Source: Propionispira arboris
GTDB taxonomy: Bacteria; Bacillota; Negativicutes; Selenomonadales; Selenomonadaceae
NCBI RefSeq assembly: GCF_900109225.1
Contig: NZ_FNZK01000003.1
Location: 186,001-250,000 of the forward strand
Reading direction: 5' to 3'
Length of the DNA: 64,000 bases
The notes below the pieces were generated by a model. It saw nothing but the letters and a program-made list of their open reading frames with translations. It made no database searches and was not told the DNA's origin. Position numbers and translations under genes: made by a program. This document shows positions 8,653 through 17,942 of this stretch, piece by piece; position 1 is the first letter of the stretch; each line of letters starts with the position of its first letter.

Positions 8653-10076
8653 TGAGTCACCTCCTCAGTATGTACAATATTTGTAATAATACGTTTCGCA
8701 ATGGGGGCAGCAGCAAGACCACCAAAATCCCCATTTTCTACAATAATGGCAAAAGCAATATCTTGTGATGGTAAAGTTGCTGATCCAATAAACCAGGCAT
8801 GTGAATCTCCGCTGGAATTTTCAGCAGTCCCTGTTTTTCCTGCGACATCAATTCCTGATACGGCTGCTCTGGTAGCTGTACCTTGTTTTACAACAGATTT
8901 CATAAAAGATTCTATTGTATCTGCACTTTGTGCAGTTGTTGCTTCCAGCCATTTTTCAGTTACAGTTTTTTTCAAGACAAATCCATCTGGTGATAATATT
9001 TCATCAATAAGATACGGTTTCATGATGGTTCCATGATTTATAAAAGCACTCGCGAGTAAGGCCATCCGCAATGGTGTAACCAGCACTGTACTTTGACCGA
9101 TTCCAACTTGGGCAATTTCACCATCACTTAATTTTTTGAATTCGGGCAATGGTATTTGGGGTTCATCAATTTCATTATCAAATGTCTTCCTGAACCCAAA
9201 TCGATCAAATGTATCCGCCAATTTGGCCTCGCCAAGCCGCAAGGCTAATGTAGCAAACGTCACATTACAAGACTCATTTAAAGCCTCTTGTAAATTAATT
9301 TTTCCATGTACTTCATTATCACTTTCATATAAAGTATAGGTATCATCAATCTTTAAAAACCCCGGACAATAAAATATTTCTTTTGTTGTCGTCACATTTT
9401 CTTTTAAGGCAGCATCGGCAATCATTGTTTTTAAAATAGAACCGGGGGGATATAAACCTTGTGAAGCACGATTGAGCAACGGACTGCTTGAATCACTGCG
9501 AAGCTGATCCCAATGTTGATCAATTGTATTTGGATCAAACGACGGTTTACTAACCATCGCTAAAACAGCTCCTGTTTTAGCATTTAAGATTACAATAGCA
9601 CCTTTTTGATTACCAAGTGCATCATAAGCCACTTTTTGAATGTTCGTATCTATGGTCAGCTTTACATTATTCCCCCTATCTTTGTTAAATAATTGTTTAA
9701 GAGGACCAAATCTTGCCAGCGGGCTGTTCATTCCGACAAGATCGGTATTCGCGTAGCCTTCAATACCTACGTTGCCAATTTTTTCTCCTACATAACCGCT
9801 TATTGAAGCCGTTATATCCCTTAACGGATAAATACGAGAAAAAGTACCTTGTTCATTTTTTTTACTATAAGCAATTTTTTCACCATTGCAGTCTAAAATC
9901 ATACCACGCTGTATATGTTTTTCCATTTCCATAGCCCGCCTATTTAATGGATTGTTCGCCAAATTAGGACTTTCAAAAGATTGTAAATACGTTATATAAC
10001 CAATTAAAATAAGAAACAAAGAAAACAGTAACACAGTTACATTATAGATATATTTTTTCATTTTTCGATCATGCAT
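8649..10076 (-). CDS. Class B penicillin-binding protein (PbpA-like transpeptidase)
   Basis: Periplasmic D,D-transpeptidase that crosslinks peptidoglycan, anchored by an N-terminal TM helix (about 10-33). The three active-site motifs are present: SxxK as SILK with nucleophile S213, SCN with S269, and KTG at 414-416, followed by TAE (numbered from the chosen start). About 475 residues, like mycobacterial PbpA, shorter than classic PBP2 or FtsI because the N-terminal pedestal is small. Start set at the ATG at 10076, seven bases after AAAGGAG; a longer reading would use a TTG. Its start overlaps the end of the FtsW/RodA gene by 8 bp, pairing a glycan polymerase with its transpeptidase. Confidence 0.93.
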   Translation of the reverse strand: MHDRKMKKYIYNVTVLLFSLFLILIGYITYLQSFESPNLANNPLNRRAMEMEKHIQRGMILDCNGEKIAYSKKNEQGTFSRIYPLRDITASISGYVGEKIGNVGIEGYANTDLVGMNSPLARFGPLKQLFNKDRGNNVKLTIDTNIQKVAYDALGNQKGAIVILNAKTGAVLAMVSKPSFDPNTIDQHWDQLRSDSSSPLLNRASQGLYPPGSILKTMIADAALKENVTTTKEIFYCPGFLKIDDTYTLYESDNEVHGKINLQEALNESCNVTFATLALRLGEAKLADTFDRFGFRKTFDNEIDEPQIPLPEFKKLSDGEIAQVGIGQSTVLVTPLRMALLASAFINHGTIMKPYLIDEILSPDGFVLKKTVTEKWLEATTAQSADTIESFMKSVVKQGTATRAAVSGIDVAGKTGTAENSSGDSHAWFIGSATLPSQDIAFAIIVENGDFGGLAAAPIAKRIITNIVHTEEVTQ

Positions 10077-11316
10077 TGTTATTCTCCTTTGTTGATAAAG
10101 CAAATAACAAGCCGATTATAATAAAACTTGATACCATGGAACTGCCACCATAACTAATAAATGGCAGCGTAATTCCCGTTAATGGCAAAAGCTTTGTTAC
10201 ACCTGCTAAGATAATAAAAACCTGCAATGCTAAACTCGCTGCCAAACCTGATGCTAACAGCATATTCATTTCATTTTTGCAATGCAAAGCTATATTAATA
10301 CCTCGATAAAATAACGTTAAATAACCTAATATAAGAAAAATCGAGCCAACTAAACCAAATTCCTCAGCAATAGCAGAAAAAATAAAATCCGTATGCACTT
10401 CAGGAATCAAGAAAGGATAGCCACTCGAAAATCCACTACCAAGTATACCGCCTGAGCCAAAAGCAAACAAAGACTGGACAATCTGATAAGCCTGCCCTGT
10501 TGGATCTGTCCATGGATGAAGCCAAATAGCAATTCTTACACGGACATGAGAAAATAAAAAATAACTAATGGTTGAAGAAAGTCCAAAAAAAATCAACGCT
10601 AGAAATACGTAGGATTTATTGCCAGTTGCCATATATGTCATTAAAATGGCAATTCCAAAAAAAAGCAATGCTGAGCCCAAATCATGTTGAATAACAAACA
10701 TCAAAACAGCCATGCCCCAAATCACAACGAGTGGTGCAATAAAGCGCAGCGGCGGAAGCCGCAGCAATAAAAACTTATTACTTGGCAAAGCCAAAACATT
10801 TTTATGATCTGTTAAATAAGCCGCCAAAAAAATTATAATCATTATTTTGGCAAACTCGGAGGGCTGTACACTAAATGGTCCAAGCAAAATCCAATTGCGG
10901 TTTCCGCCTATATCTGTACCGAAGAACAACGTTGAACACAAACAGAGCAAACTACATAGACCAATGATATACTGATAATTTTTTAGAAGAGCAATTTGTT
11001 TTGCCAAATAAAGAACAGCCATAAATGTAGCCATCCCGCATAATGCCCATCTTAATTGGGGAATAAACAAACTCGGTTTTAAACGATCGATCATAATAAG
11101 CCCGATACTTAAAAAAAACATGACAAGCGGAAATAAATACAAGTCTGCCGAGCTCCTATATTTTCTGAGTAAATTATCAATAACAAAAGATAAAAAAATA
11201 ACAGCACCAATCCATGGCAGCGATGTAAAATCAAACACCGGATATTTTTTTAACTCCAGAATAATAGTTCCAAATAAAAGTATTAAATTTGGAATTAAAA
11301 TAAGTTTTTGCCGCAT
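10069..11316 (-). CDS. FtsW/RodA/SpoVE-family peptidoglycan polymerase (SEDS)
   Basis: SEDS-family glycosyltransferase that polymerises lipid II into glycan strands, working with a class B PBP. About ten TM helices; conserved loop PEVHTDFIFSAIAEEFG in the second half and the C-terminal LPLTGITLPFISYGGSS signature. About 415 residues. The reading frame is open up to 11373, which would overlap the phosphatase gene by 56 bp; I prefer the ATG at 11316 just after the phosphatase stop, though its ribosome site is weak and coupling is likely. Whether it acts in elongation or division cannot be told from the sequence; its PBP and kinase neighbours resemble the mycobacterial rodA-pbpA-pknB set. Confidence 0.92.
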   Translation of the reverse strand: MRQKLILIPNLILLFGTIILELKKYPVFDFTSLPWIGAVIFLSFVIDNLLRKYRSSADLYLFPLVMFFLSIGLIMIDRLKPSLFIPQLRWALCGMATFMAVLYLAKQIALLKNYQYIIGLCSLLCLCSTLFFGTDIGGNRNWILLGPFSVQPSEFAKIMIIIFLAAYLTDHKNVLALPSNKFLLLRLPPLRFIAPLVVIWGMAVLMFVIQHDLGSALLFFGIAILMTYMATGNKSYVFLALIFFGLSSTISYFLFSHVRVRIAIWLHPWTDPTGQAYQIVQSLFAFGSGGILGSGFSSGYPFLIPEVHTDFIFSAIAEEFGLVGSIFLILGYLTLFYRGINIALHCKNEMNMLLASGLAASLALQVFIILAGVTKLLPLTGITLPFISYGGSSMVSSFIIIGLLFALSTKENNNA

Positions 11317-11317
11317 G

Positions 11318-12034
11318 CTAATCATCATTATTTTCAAGAATAATGGCTGTGATATTATCCACACCACCTGCACGAAGTGCCTGATCTATTAATGCAGCGG
11401 CTTTATCGTCAATCGTTTCCGATTCTATAATCTTTTTCACTTCTGTCTCATTCACCATATTTGTAAGACCATCGGTGCAAAGTAAAAATTTATCATTTTT
11501 TTCTAAAGCAAAAGATCCTTTATCGACTTTGACATCGGCATCAATACCAACAGCCCTCGTGAGCATATTACGTTGTGGATGAACTAAGGCTTCTTCCTGT
11601 GTAAGTGTACCATTTAACACAAGATCCCAGACCAGTGAATGATCTTGTGTAATTTGAGCCAGCTTATTGTTCCGTAATAAATAAATACGACTATCACCTA
11701 TATGTGCCCAAAAACAAGTATCGGCTTCAATATGTAATAAACTGGCCGTTGTTCCCATGCCAGCATATTCAGTATGGTTTTTAGCTTTTTCTAAAATACG
11801 CTCATTCGCTTTTAAAATGATTTTTTCTAATACATCTTGATCAATTGTTATAAGAAATTTCTCGGAAAAAAAGTCTTCAATCGTATTTATCAACAAATTA
11901 CTGGCAATTTCTCCGGCTGCATGCCCCCCCATACCATCTGCTACCGCATAGGTTTTTGGATTTATGCATACATAACTATCTTCATTTGTTTGTCGAATTA
12001 AACCAATATTCGTTGACGCTGTTATTTTAAGCAT
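11318..12034 (-). CDS. PP2C-type Ser/Thr phosphatase (Stp/PrpC)
   Basis: Metal-dependent phosphatase that reverses the PASTA kinase. About 238 residues, a catalytic domain only, typical of bacterial Stp. PP2C motifs in order: RQTNEDS near 15-21, ADGMGGHAAGE near 33-43 (metal Asp/Gly), TQDHS near 125, CTDGLT near 186 and GGVDNITAI near the end. I chose the ATG at 12034, eight bases after AGAGG; the GTG three codons upstream is poorly spaced. The preceding FHA gene ends inside this ribosome site, so the two are probably translated together. No membrane anchor, so cytosolic. Confidence 0.95.
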   Translation of the reverse strand: MLKITASTNIGLIRQTNEDSYVCINPKTYAVADGMGGHAAGEIASNLLINTIEDFFSEKFLITIDQDVLEKIILKANERILEKAKNHTEYAGMGTTASLLHIEADTCFWAHIGDSRIYLLRNNKLAQITQDHSLVWDLVLNGTLTQEEALVHPQRNMLTRAVGIDADVKVDKGSFALEKNDKFLLCTDGLTNMVNETEVKKIIESETIDDKAAALIDQALRAGGVDNITAIILENNDD

Positions 12035-12039
12035 TATTG

Positions 12040-12480
12040 TCACCTCTCAAATTTAAAAGTAACCAAGCCAATTTTAATTATATCACCGGATTGCAGGTAC
12101 GTTTTTTTCGCTAGCAGCTTACCGTTCAGATATGTATGATTTACACTATTTAAATCTTCAATGACATACAAATTATTTATTCGGTTAATAATTGCATGAT
12201 GATGGGATATATAGGTATCATCAATAACAATATCATTTTCTTTGCCTCGGCCAATCGAAAGTTCAGCATCAATAGCAAACTTATTTTGTCTAAGGCTGCT
12301 GTTTGAATCCAAAACAAATAAGTTTGCTGTTGTGGATTCGGGCTGTTTTTTTTCTAAAGCTGGATGCAAATCATGATAGATTAATTTTAGCAGTAAATAT
12401 ATAAAATAATAAATAAAGAAAATCAATCCATATTGCAGAATCACTGAAAATAGATTCATAAAAAAAGCTATATCGGGCAA
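12040..12480 (-). CDS. Membrane-anchored FHA-domain protein (FhaB-like)
   Basis: 146 residues: an N-terminal TM helix (about 9-31) and a C-terminal forkhead-associated domain (about 70-146) that should bind phosphothreonine peptides. The binding residues look intact: SIGRG, then SHHHAII, then LNSVNHTYLNG. The start is a TTG at 12480, seven bases after GAGGTG, which I prefer to a later ATG because of the spacing. It sits between the DUF3662-FHA gene and the phosphatase. By analogy with mycobacterial FhaB it may recruit phosphorylated wall-synthesis proteins to the membrane; that role is inferred. Confidence 0.88.
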   Translation of the reverse strand: MPDIAFFMNLFSVILQYGLIFFIYYFIYLLLKLIYHDLHPALEKKQPESTTANLFVLDSNSSLRQNKFAIDAELSIGRGKENDIVIDDTYISHHHAIINRINNLYVIEDLNSVNHTYLNGKLLAKKTYLQSGDIIKIGLVTFKFER

Positions 12481-12481
12481 G

Positions 12482-13228
12482 TTAAATCACCTCATACAGA
12501 AGCACTGTGTTTCCAATTTTTATTTCATCCCCAAAACATAATCGTTGACAAGTGACTTTCTGATCATTTACATAAGTTCCATTTAAACTGCCAGCATCGT
12601 AAAGAATATGACGATACTTTTCAAAAGAAATGTAAGCATGAAGCCTTGATGAATTAACATCCATAAGTAAAAATTCATTTTCTTCACGTCGTCCAATATG
12701 AATTCGTTTTTCGCCTATCTCCAAATAAGAATTGATATCCGGACCCTGTTCAACTGTTAAAGCAGCAAATTTATGCTCTATTGGCAAATCCATAGAATCT
12801 TTAAAATTCGATCGTTCTAAAACAAGGGTGTGTGGTTCTTCGCTTGTTTTAGACTCTGCATCAACACACTCACTCGTATAACAAGATTGTATATGGCAAC
12901 TGCCTTTTTTTAAGGTAGTATCTTTTTTTAGCACCATAGATAGCTTACCATCTATCATAAAGTTTTGTTCAATCACAGCAATAACAGCTGCTTCGTATAA
13001 CTGATTTTGTGTTTTTTGTGAACAAATCCTTTGGTAATCCACCTCACTGGCATAAATAGAATATACATTTGGTGCATAAATATCGCCCTGTAGTTTTTTC
13101 TTTTTGAGCAAAATTTCACGTCGTAATGCTTTCTCAATTTCTACCACTTGAAGATCGCTTGCAAATTTTTTATTAAAAAAGCCTTCGATTTTTGTTTCTA
13201 AAAAAGATTCCCATTTTAGAATTGACAT
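12482..13228 (-). CDS. DUF3662-FHA domain protein (FhaA-like)
   Basis: 248 residues with the two-part layout of FhaA: an N-terminal DUF3662-type domain (about 1-115; starts with W-E-S-F-L-E and includes VEIEKALRREI) and a C-terminal FHA domain (about 165-248) with IGRREEN, SSRLHAYI and GSLNGTYVN. FhaA in actinobacteria binds phosphorylated wall enzymes and the MurJ-linked pseudokinase. The middle region is Ser/Thr/Cys-rich and probably disordered. ATG preceded by AGAGGTG. One base separates it from the next FHA gene. It starts the signalling and wall module, which otherwise follows rlmN. Confidence 0.88.
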   Translation of the reverse strand: MSILKWESFLETKIEGFFNKKFASDLQVVEIEKALRREILLKKKKLQGDIYAPNVYSIYASEVDYQRICSQKTQNQLYEAAVIAVIEQNFMIDGKLSMVLKKDTTLKKGSCHIQSCYTSECVDAESKTSEEPHTLVLERSNFKDSMDLPIEHKFAALTVEQGPDINSYLEIGEKRIHIGRREENEFLLMDVNSSRLHAYISFEKYRHILYDAGSLNGTYVNDQKVTCQRLCFGDEIKIGNTVLLYEVI

Positions 13229-13282
13229 ATACTATACACCTCTAAATAACATAACTCATTATATTCCCAAACATTCATCAAG

Positions 13283-14332
13283 TCAAAGCTGATTTTCCGC
13301 CGCGTGCTTGTTTCTTAACTGTCCACAAGCTGCTTGAATGTCATTGCCCATTTCACGGCGAACCGTCACAGCAATATGATTGTTGTTTAAAATTTCCTCA
13401 AAAACTTTGATTTGATTTAATGAAGGACGTTTTAAACCGCGTTCAACAACTGGATTAATTGGAATCAAATTCACATTGGCCATCTGCCCTCTTAATAAAC
13501 GACTTAGTTCTTCAGCATGTTCCGCTTGGTCATTTTCACCAGCGATCAAAATATATTCATACGTTACACGTCGTTTTGTGATGTTTGCATAATGTTTACC
13601 CGCTGCTACAACCGCGTGGATGTCAAATTTATCATTGATTGGCATCAATTTTGAACGTATTACATTATTCGGTGCATGCAAAGAAATCGATAAGGTAATC
13701 GGTAAATCTTCCTTTGCGAGTTCCTGAATCATCGGTACAATGCCAGCTGTTGATACAGCAATATGACGATAACCTAAATTCATCGTATACGTTTCATGGC
13801 ATAAACGGATAAAGTTTAGAACATTATCGTAATTTGCCAGTGGCTCACCAGATCCCATAATCACAATAGTATTGATCGATTGTTCTTCTTTATTTAATAC
13901 TTCATTGATAAAAAGCGCCTGTGCTAAAATCTCACCTTGTGTTAAATTTCGCACCATACCATGTAGCGTAGAAGCGCAAAAAGTGCAGCCCATATTACAG
14001 CCAGCCTGCGTAGACAAACAAACACTATTGCCATAAGATTGCCGCATTAAAACGGATTCGACAGCAATCCCATCGACAAGTTCCAGTAAAAACTTACTGG
14101 TTTTTCCATCGCGAGAATCCTGTTGTTCCAAAAGTTTTACGCGAAAAATATCAAGATTATCAGTTAATGATGTTCGCAATGCAATTGGTAAATTCGTCAT
14201 TTGCTGAAAATCCAAGACATGTTTTTGATACATCCACTCAACGATTTGCTTAGCACGATATGCCGGAAGCTTAAACTCTTTCAAGCAACCCTGTAATTGG
14301 GGTAAAGACATACCAAAAATATTTTGTTTCAA
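13283..14332 (-). CDS. rlmN: Dual-specificity RNA methyltransferase RlmN
   Basis: Radical-SAM enzyme that methylates C2 of A2503 in 23S rRNA and A37 of some tRNAs. 349 residues. The CX3CX2C cluster site is visible as C-N-M-G-C-T-F-C near 114-121, with the SAM-binding GSGEPL near 159-165 and the C-terminal A-C-G-Q-L carrying the methyl-carrying cysteine. Start is a TTG at 14332, eight bases after AAAGGTG. It lies 13 bp after rsmB and 54 bp before the FHA genes. One of five radical-SAM genes in the window. Confidence 0.97.
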   Translation of the reverse strand: MKQNIFGMSLPQLQGCLKEFKLPAYRAKQIVEWMYQKHVLDFQQMTNLPIALRTSLTDNLDIFRVKLLEQQDSRDGKTSKFLLELVDGIAVESVLMRQSYGNSVCLSTQAGCNMGCTFCASTLHGMVRNLTQGEILAQALFINEVLNKEEQSINTIVIMGSGEPLANYDNVLNFIRLCHETYTMNLGYRHIAVSTAGIVPMIQELAKEDLPITLSISLHAPNNVIRSKLMPINDKFDIHAVVAAGKHYANITKRRVTYEYILIAGENDQAEHAEELSRLLRGQMANVNLIPINPVVERGLKRPSLNQIKVFEEILNNNHIAVTVRREMGNDIQAACGQLRNKHAAENQL

Positions 14333-14345
14333 AATGTAAACACCT

Positions 14346-15674
14346 TTACTTTCGTTTCATTCGGGCAATAAAAAAGCCATCGGTACCAGCAATATGCGGC
14401 AGAAGCTGCACCATTGTGGTTTTTTGTTTGGCATATGGTAAAAATTGCCCCGTTTGTTCAAGTTCGAATTCCGGATGGTCGGCTAGAAATAAGTTCACGA
14501 CGGTCTGATTTTCTTCTTTGGCAATCGTACACGTACTATAGACCAAAACCCCACCGGGTTTCACTGCTTTCGCAGCACTCTTTAATATTTCAATCTGCAA
14601 TTTTGGCAGTTCAACTAACAAAGCCGGCGATTTTTTCCAACGAGCATCTGGTTTGCGGCGTAGTACACCAAGTCCTGAACAAGGTGCATCTACAAGTACA
14701 CGATCCGCTTGTTGTTCATAGACATCACCAATTTGCGTTGCATCCAATAATTCTGTTTGAATGATTTGAATACCCAATCGTTCGGCATTTTCATTGACTC
14801 GTTTCAGCTTATGTTCATAAATATCAGTGGCGAGTACACGTCCTTTGTTTTGCATCAAAGCAGCAATATGCGTTGTTTTGCCGCCAGGAGCACTACACGT
14901 ATCAATAATGAATTCGCCTGGCTGAGGGTCCAAAACATGTGCTACCAGCATGGAACTTTCATCCTGAACTTGAAACAGACCTTCTGTTAATGATTTGATC
15001 TGATCCATTGCGGGATGACTTTGACAGACAAGACCTTCCGGGGTCCATTCGGATTCGTAACACACCACTTGCTCTGCTGACAAAATATTCATTAAATCAG
15101 AACGGTTTGTTTTTAGGGTGTTCGTACGAATCGATAATGCTGCATTCGTATTATTAAATTCACATAGCTTAACAGCCATGTCATACCCGAATTCTTTAAT
15201 CCAGCGTTTAACAAGCCATTCTGGGTGATTATAGGCTAGCGCCGCATATTTGGTCGCCTGTCCTTTTCCATTTGGATATACTGCTTTTTCAGGCTGTCGT
15301 ACTGCATTTCGCAGCACGGCATTAACAAATTTCACGGTTCCGATATGTCCATATTTTTTTGCCAGTTCAACGGATTGGTTACAAGCTGCTGATTCAGGCA
15401 CTTTATCCATGAAAAAAATCTGATAAATTCCCAAACGCAATACATCTTGAATAATGGGAGCTATTTTTTTTATGGGACGATTAATATATTGGCTCAAAAT
15501 CCAATCTAAGCTATCGCCAGCTTTAACACATCCATATACCAGTTCCGTCACAAAACGGCGGTCTTGATCCGATACCTCATGTTTACGCAATTCACGGGTC
15601 AACGATACATTTGCATAGGCATCATTGGTATGAACATCATTGATTATTTTCAGTGCAATCTCACGAGCATTCAT
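14346..15674 (-). CDS. rsmB: 16S rRNA m5C967 methyltransferase RsmB
   Basis: SAM-dependent methylation of C967 in 16S rRNA. 442 residues: an N-terminal NusB-like RNA-binding domain (1-140), then the Rossmann methyltransferase domain with DTCSAPGGKTTHIA near 258, VDAPCSGLG near 330 (catalytic Cys) and YSTCTI near 382 (second Cys, turnover). Full-length. The stop of the DUF116 gene abuts its ATG, and rlmN follows 13 bp later; the priA-def-fmt-rsmB-rlmN order is standard in Firmicutes. Confidence 0.97.
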   Translation of the reverse strand: MNAREIALKIINDVHTNDAYANVSLTRELRKHEVSDQDRRFVTELVYGCVKAGDSLDWILSQYINRPIKKIAPIIQDVLRLGIYQIFFMDKVPESAACNQSVELAKKYGHIGTVKFVNAVLRNAVRQPEKAVYPNGKGQATKYAALAYNHPEWLVKRWIKEFGYDMAVKLCEFNNTNAALSIRTNTLKTNRSDLMNILSAEQVVCYESEWTPEGLVCQSHPAMDQIKSLTEGLFQVQDESSMLVAHVLDPQPGEFIIDTCSAPGGKTTHIAALMQNKGRVLATDIYEHKLKRVNENAERLGIQIIQTELLDATQIGDVYEQQADRVLVDAPCSGLGVLRRKPDARWKKSPALLVELPKLQIEILKSAAKAVKPGGVLVYSTCTIAKEENQTVVNLFLADHPEFELEQTGQFLPYAKQKTTMVQLLPHIAGTDGFFIARMKRK

Positions 15675-16448
15675 TTAATCATCCTTTTCAAGCAAAAAAC
15701 GACGTATCTCTTTTTCTACTTCTATAATATCTACTTTTGTATTATAACAAGGTCCATTCGGGCGAATGTTTAATACACCGACTGCAGGTAAAGGGTATAC
15801 ATCTTGTATCCCACTTGTTAAATCGCGTTCGCAGGCAATCGCCAAGACGGCTAATGGACGAATTTGTTTCACGGTTTGCCTAGCTAAAGTTCCGCCAGTT
15901 ACAACAAAAAAATGAAACCCAATTTTTTTTGATAATGTCACTAAGTCACCCACCGAACAGCCCCCACAGCACTGACAATTATTAGGGTCTCTCGTAATTT
16001 TATGCGGACAAGTCGCCAGTTGCAGACAATGTGGTGTAACCACGAGCAGCCGATCAGCGGGAACTTTAATTTGACGTTGATGAATAATCTGATTACTAAC
16101 CTCAATAAAGGAACGTTCTATCTTACGTCGATTGATACCAAAGATTTTACCCAGCATCAAAGCCGCTGGAAATAAAAAATTAATTGTTTTATAGGTTTGT
16201 TTTTGAAAAATATTAAGTGGCGGCAACCCTATAATAGATGCCACCATCCCTAAAATTCCTAAACCGGAAAATAAAAAAATCGAAGCAAAAAAGAAACCCA
16301 AAAGCAAAGGAAGATATTGATGTATCTGCATTAAGCCCAAAAAGCTGATTTTCCATATTGTATAGCTAATCAGTGCCATACATAACAGACTTAAACATAA
16401 TAAAGCGAGAAATAAACGCTTATGAGGCCGCTGTATCGTATATACCAT
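15675..16448 (-). CDS. DUF116 membrane protein
   Basis: 257 residues. The N-terminal third has two or three hydrophobic segments (about 15-75); the soluble part has a conserved Cys-rich block with C-P-H-K-I, then C-Q-C-C-G-G-C-S-V-G-D near 167-180, plus C-E-R-D-L-T-S-G-I-Q-D near 216, as in the DUF116 family. The cysteines suggest a metal or Fe-S site. Biochemical role unknown to me. In Firmicutes DUF116 genes commonly sit between fmt and rsmB, as here (14 bp after fmt, directly abutting rsmB), which hints at a housekeeping function connected with translation or def/fmt chemistry. Confidence 0.85.
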   Translation of the reverse strand: MVYTIQRPHKRLFLALLCLSLLCMALISYTIWKISFLGLMQIHQYLPLLLGFFFASIFLFSGLGILGMVASIIGLPPLNIFQKQTYKTINFLFPAALMLGKIFGINRRKIERSFIEVSNQIIHQRQIKVPADRLLVVTPHCLQLATCPHKITRDPNNCQCCGGCSVGDLVTLSKKIGFHFFVVTGGTLARQTVKQIRPLAVLAIACERDLTSGIQDVYPLPAVGVLNIRPNGPCYNTKVDIIEVEKEIRRFLLEKDD

Positions 16449-16462
16449 AGATAAACACCCTC

Positions 16463-17401
16463 TTATTCAAATTGATCGCCCAGCTGCAGACCGTGTCCAC
16501 GTATATAATCTTTTGCAGCCATCTTTTTTTTATTTGGTGCCTGTAATTCAAGAATTTCTAAAAATCCAGAGCCAGTTGCCACACAAAAACCATTTTTAGT
16601 AAAACCAACAACCACTCCATAAGCAGCCTTCGAAAAATCTTGATCACTGACTGCTGTTTGCCAAATTTTAAAAGGCTTCATCTGAAAATTGCAATAGGCC
16701 CCCGGCCAAGAATTAAGCCCCCGTACCAAATTATGGATTTGCTGTGCCGAGTCTGACCAATCAATAGCTCCCGTAGTTTTCTTTAAAAGTGGTGCATAAT
16801 TTGAGTTAGCATCATCTTGGCGAATTCGCTTCGCAGTACCTGCTTCAACTTGTTTTACCGTTTCAATCAGTAAATTCGCCCCTGCATTCATTAATATATC
16901 ATGAAGTTCTTCCGTATTCATATTAGCTGAAATAGGTGTTTTTGTTTTTAATATCATATCGCCTGTATCAAGTCCTGCATCCATAAACATCGTTGTCACA
17001 CCGCTGACAGTCTCACCATTCACAATTGCCCAATGAATCGGAGCTGCACCACGATAACGCGGTAAGAGGGATGCATGAACATTAATACAGCCAAGTACTG
17101 GAATATCGAGGATTTTCTGCGACAAAATTTGGCCAAAAGCAACAACAACAATTAAATCCGGTTTTAATTCTGCCAGGATTTTTTCAAATTCCGGGGTCTT
17201 GATTTTTTCTGGCTGCAACACTGGTAAGCCAATCGATACAGCACACTCTTTTACTGGTGATGCCGTTAATTTTTGGCCACGGCCTTTTGGCCGATCCGGC
17301 TGGGTTATTACAGCAACGATATCACAGTGTTCATTCAGTTTTTCAAGGCATGGTACCGCAAAAACAGGTGTTCCCATAAAAATCGCTTTACTTCTTATCA
17401 T
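16463..17401 (-). CDS. fmt: Methionyl-tRNA formyltransferase
   Basis: Transfers a formyl group from 10-formyl-THF to initiator Met-tRNA. 312 residues, usual length. N-terminal formyltransferase domain with the INVHASLLPRYRGAAPI segment (about 106-120; catalytic Asn and His) and the downstream DTGDM; C-terminal OB-type tRNA-binding domain from about 205. Its ATG overlaps the def stop as ATGA, so formylation and deformylation enzymes are translationally coupled. Confidence 0.97.
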   Translation of the reverse strand: MIRSKAIFMGTPVFAVPCLEKLNEHCDIVAVITQPDRPKGRGQKLTASPVKECAVSIGLPVLQPEKIKTPEFEKILAELKPDLIVVVAFGQILSQKILDIPVLGCINVHASLLPRYRGAAPIHWAIVNGETVSGVTTMFMDAGLDTGDMILKTKTPISANMNTEELHDILMNAGANLLIETVKQVEAGTAKRIRQDDANSNYAPLLKKTTGAIDWSDSAQQIHNLVRGLNSWPGAYCNFQMKPFKIWQTAVSDQDFSKAAYGVVVGFTKNGFCVATGSGFLEILELQAPNKKKMAAKDYIRGHGLQLGDQFE

Positions 17402-17859
17402 TTGGACTCACCTCGTTGAATACTGAGCGCACGATCAATAAACAAAACACCATCCAAATGGTCAAGTTCATGTTGAAAACAACGTGCCAATAAACCTTCA
17501 CCAGTAATTTGCTGTTTTTTGTTGCGACGATTTGTAAATTCTACGGTCACTTTACTGGACCGTTCCACTTCACCGAAAATATCAGGAATACTTAAACAGC
17601 CTTCTGTATCGGTGTCTGTTCCTTCTCTTTCGACAATTACTGGATTGATCAGCTCTAATAGTCCATTGCCAACATCAATGACAACAACACGGATCGCTGT
17701 ACCGACTTGCGGCGCTGCAAGCCCTACACCATTTGCCTCATACATTGTTTCTGCCATATCATCAAGTAATCTTCTTATTTTATTGTCAATCTTCGCCACC
17801 GGTTGACAAATTTCTTTTAAAACAGTATCGCCTGCTTTTTTTATTTCTAATAAAGCCAT
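17398..17859 (-). CDS. def: Peptide deformylase
   Basis: Fe(II)-type metalloenzyme that removes the N-formyl group from nascent proteins. 153 residues. All three motifs are present: GVGLAAPQVG near 43-52, EGCLSIP near 87-93 (metal Cys) and QHELDHLDG near 129-137 (HExxH). First gene of the long def-to-rpe run, preceded by an extended -10 type promoter at 17904-17933. CCTCC on the plus strand just upstream of the ATG gives a strong ribosome site. Confidence 0.97.
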   Translation of the reverse strand: MALLEIKKAGDTVLKEICQPVAKIDNKIRRLLDDMAETMYEANGVGLAAPQVGTAIRVVVIDVGNGLLELINPVIVEREGTDTDTEGCLSIPDIFGEVERSSKVTVEFTNRRNKKQQITGEGLLARCFQHELDHLDGVLFIDRALSIQRGESK

Positions 17860-17903
17860 AGCCTATCTTCCTCCTAAAATCAAAACAACTATATATCCTT
17901 AAA

Positions 17904-17933
17904 ATTCTATCATACAAACAAATAAAAATCCAA
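17904..17933 (-). promoter_or_regulatory. Probable SigA promoter of the def operon
   Basis: Minus-strand TTGGAT (17928-17933), an 18-bp spacer ending in TGA, and TAGAAT (17904-17909): a housekeeping promoter with an extended -10. It lies in the 83-bp gap between priA and def, about 45 bp upstream of the def start. It would drive the long def-fmt-DUF116-rsmB-rlmN-FHA-stp-SEDS-PBP-pknB-rsgA-rpe run. Confidence 0.55.
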
Positions 17934-17942
17934 TGAAACATA

